Positions 63,169 through 64,000 of a DNA stretch of 64,000 nucleotides are shown piece by piece. The notes under the pieces are model-generated. The model searched no databases and was not told where the DNA came from. It worked only from the letters and a program-made list of their open reading frames with translations. The translations under genes were made by a program, and so were the position numbers. This DNA is from Granulicella paludicola (lineage in GTDB: Bacteria; Acidobacteriota; Terriglobia; Terriglobales; Acidobacteriaceae), in the NCBI RefSeq assembly GCF_025685545.1, contig NZ_JAGSYC010000026.1, positions 62,001 to 126,000 on the forward strand. Reading direction: 5' to 3'. The first letter of the stretch is position 1. Every line of letters starts with the position of its first letter.

Positions 63169-63871
63169 TATCTCCGGCCTTGGCCTTCGCGCGCATCAGC
63201 TTGCTCAGATCCTCGAGCCGCTGTCCGCGTTTCTGCGTGAAATTTTCGCCGGTCAGCCTAAACTCCGCGATACGGTCGATGCGGAAGATGCGGAAGTCGT
63301 CGCGCAGCTCGCACCAGGCTGCCAGCGTCCATACGCCAGACCAGAACGTCAGCGCAAGTGGTCGCACCCTGCGATTTTTCGCCTGCGATTCGTCCTCGCC
63401 GAGCTTGGTGTAGCGGAACTCAGTCACGATGCGATCAAGGCAGGCAGCGTGAAGCTGATCCAGCAGTTTGCGCTGCGCTGCGGTCATTACGAAGTCCGGC
63501 GCATACAGCGCAATCGCATCCAGCTTTGCCGCCAACTCTGCAGGCAACACCGCCTCAATGCGGGCCAGCGCGGAGCTCGCAGCGACCACGCTCTCCGCAC
63601 CGCCCCACGCCTTCACCAGCCGCGCGCCCAGCACCAGCGCCGTTAATTCCTGTGGAGTAAACATAAGTGGAGGCAGGTCGAACTCGCGTCGCAGCGTATA
63701 GCCGACACCGGCTTCGCCTTCAATCGGCTGACCGGCAAGTTGTAGATCACGCACGTCGCGATAGATCGTGCGCTCCGACACCTGCAGTCGCTCCGCCAGC
63801 GCGCGGGCTGTCTTCAGCCGCCCGGAGCGCAGCATCTGCACGATGCGAAAGAGCCTGTCGGCACGCCTCAC
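63134..63871 (-). CDS. WYL-domain transcriptional regulator (YafY-like)
   Basis: The 245-residue product has an N-terminal winged helix (about 1-60, ERLQVSERTIYRDVRDLQLA), a linker region and a WYL domain (about 140-225, RVRPLALTFWSGVWTLAAW). WYL proteins bind small ligands or nucleic acids and control nearby genes. It starts 15 bp after the stop of a VOC gene on the same strand, so the pair is probably an operon. Its 3' end overlaps the L,D-transpeptidase gene. Confidence 0.9.
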   Translation of the reverse strand: MRRADRLFRIVQMLRSGRLKTARALAERLQVSERTIYRDVRDLQLAGQPIEGEAGVGYTLRREFDLPPLMFTPQELTALVLGARLVKAWGGAESVVAASSALARIEAVLPAELAAKLDAIALYAPDFVMTAAQRKLLDQLHAACLDRIVTEFRYTKLGEDESQAKNRRVRPLALTFWSGVWTLAAWCELRDDFRIFRIDRIAEFRLTGENFTQKRGQRLEDLSKLMRAKAKAGDTTQSLRLQGLG

Positions 63872-63886
63872 GCGCGCGCCTCGGAT

Positions 63887-64000
63887 TTAGAACAAGCGAC
63901 TGTGCAAGCCAATGTGGTTCCCTTCCGAGTCCTGCATCTGCGCATAGTAGCCATAGCCACCTGGAATCTCCGTGCGCGGCACCAGCACCTTCACACCCGC
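63887..64000 (-). CDS. VOC-family protein, C-terminal fragment (runs off the window)
   Basis: The last 37 codons before the stop read AGVKVLVPRTEIPGGYGYYA and then QMQDSEGNHIGLHSRLF. The pattern PGGYGYYAQMQDSEGNHIGL is the usual C-terminus of small glyoxalase-like VOC proteins. The rest of the gene is beyond base 64000. It is cotranscribed with the WYL regulator, a common pairing. Confidence 0.8.
   Translation of the reverse strand, partial: AGVKVLVPRTEIPGGYGYYAQMQDSEGNHIGLHSRLF

Overview
The window is a single high-GC chromosomal segment that most resembles an Acidobacteriota genome, class Terriglobia (Acidobacteriaceae-like). That is an inference from gene content. There are three large Oar-type TonB-dependent outer-membrane proteins with an N-terminal carboxypeptidase-regulatory-like domain, a pro-kumamolisin (S53) protease, a His/Met-rich TPR lipoprotein-like gene, a tripartite RND pump and many exported hydrolases. 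These fit a Gram-negative soil heterotroph. I found no rRNA, tRNA, CRISPR array, IS element or phage gene.

Layout. 1-12.5 kb: 3' end of metK, an S53 protease, a tandem cyclophilin, a transglutaminase-like protein, an Oar-like receptor, an exported C45/phospholipase-B-like hydrolase, ada and an HtrA-type protease. 13-22.7 kb: a second Oar-like receptor, a DUF2237 protein, a three-gene two-component operon (CHASE3 kinase, response regulator, REC-PAS-kinase), a YbiT-type ABC-F ATPase and an unlisted 36-residue membrane microprotein ending in CGECF. 22.8-31.2 kb: ArsR regulator plus SDR, a PhnB-like VOC protein, a zinc-ribbon membrane protein, a VIT1/CCC1-type transporter, a GH15 glucoamylase, superoxide dismutase and a TPR protein. 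31.5-38.5 kb: an RND pump, adaptor and outer-membrane factor operon with overlapping start and stop codons, ending in a 31-bp perfect inverted repeat shared with typA.

40.7-46.7 kb: a circularly permuted ATP-grasp protein, an alpha-E protein and a transglutaminase. This is a known but functionally unresolved conserved trio. Here it is split by two predicted exported enzymes, an alpha/beta hydrolase and an unusual nucleoside hydrolase. This is the best candidate for an undescribed biological system in the window. 47-55 kb: the third Oar-like receptor, a DprE1/DprE2-like operon with an upstream SDR, a polysaccharide deacetylase, rplT and rpmI (infC absent). 56-64 kb: a multi-PAS kinase, a HAD phosphatase, DUF4440 and DUF2251 proteins, a polytopic membrane protein, a YcbB-type L,D-transpeptidase lipoprotein, a WYL regulator and the end of a VOC gene.

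The common theme is the cell envelope: outer-membrane uptake, periplasmic folding and proteolysis, murein crosslinking, efflux and exported hydrolases, with signalling kinases and a few housekeeping genes between them. Strong hairpins close most transcription units and allow operon boundaries to be proposed.
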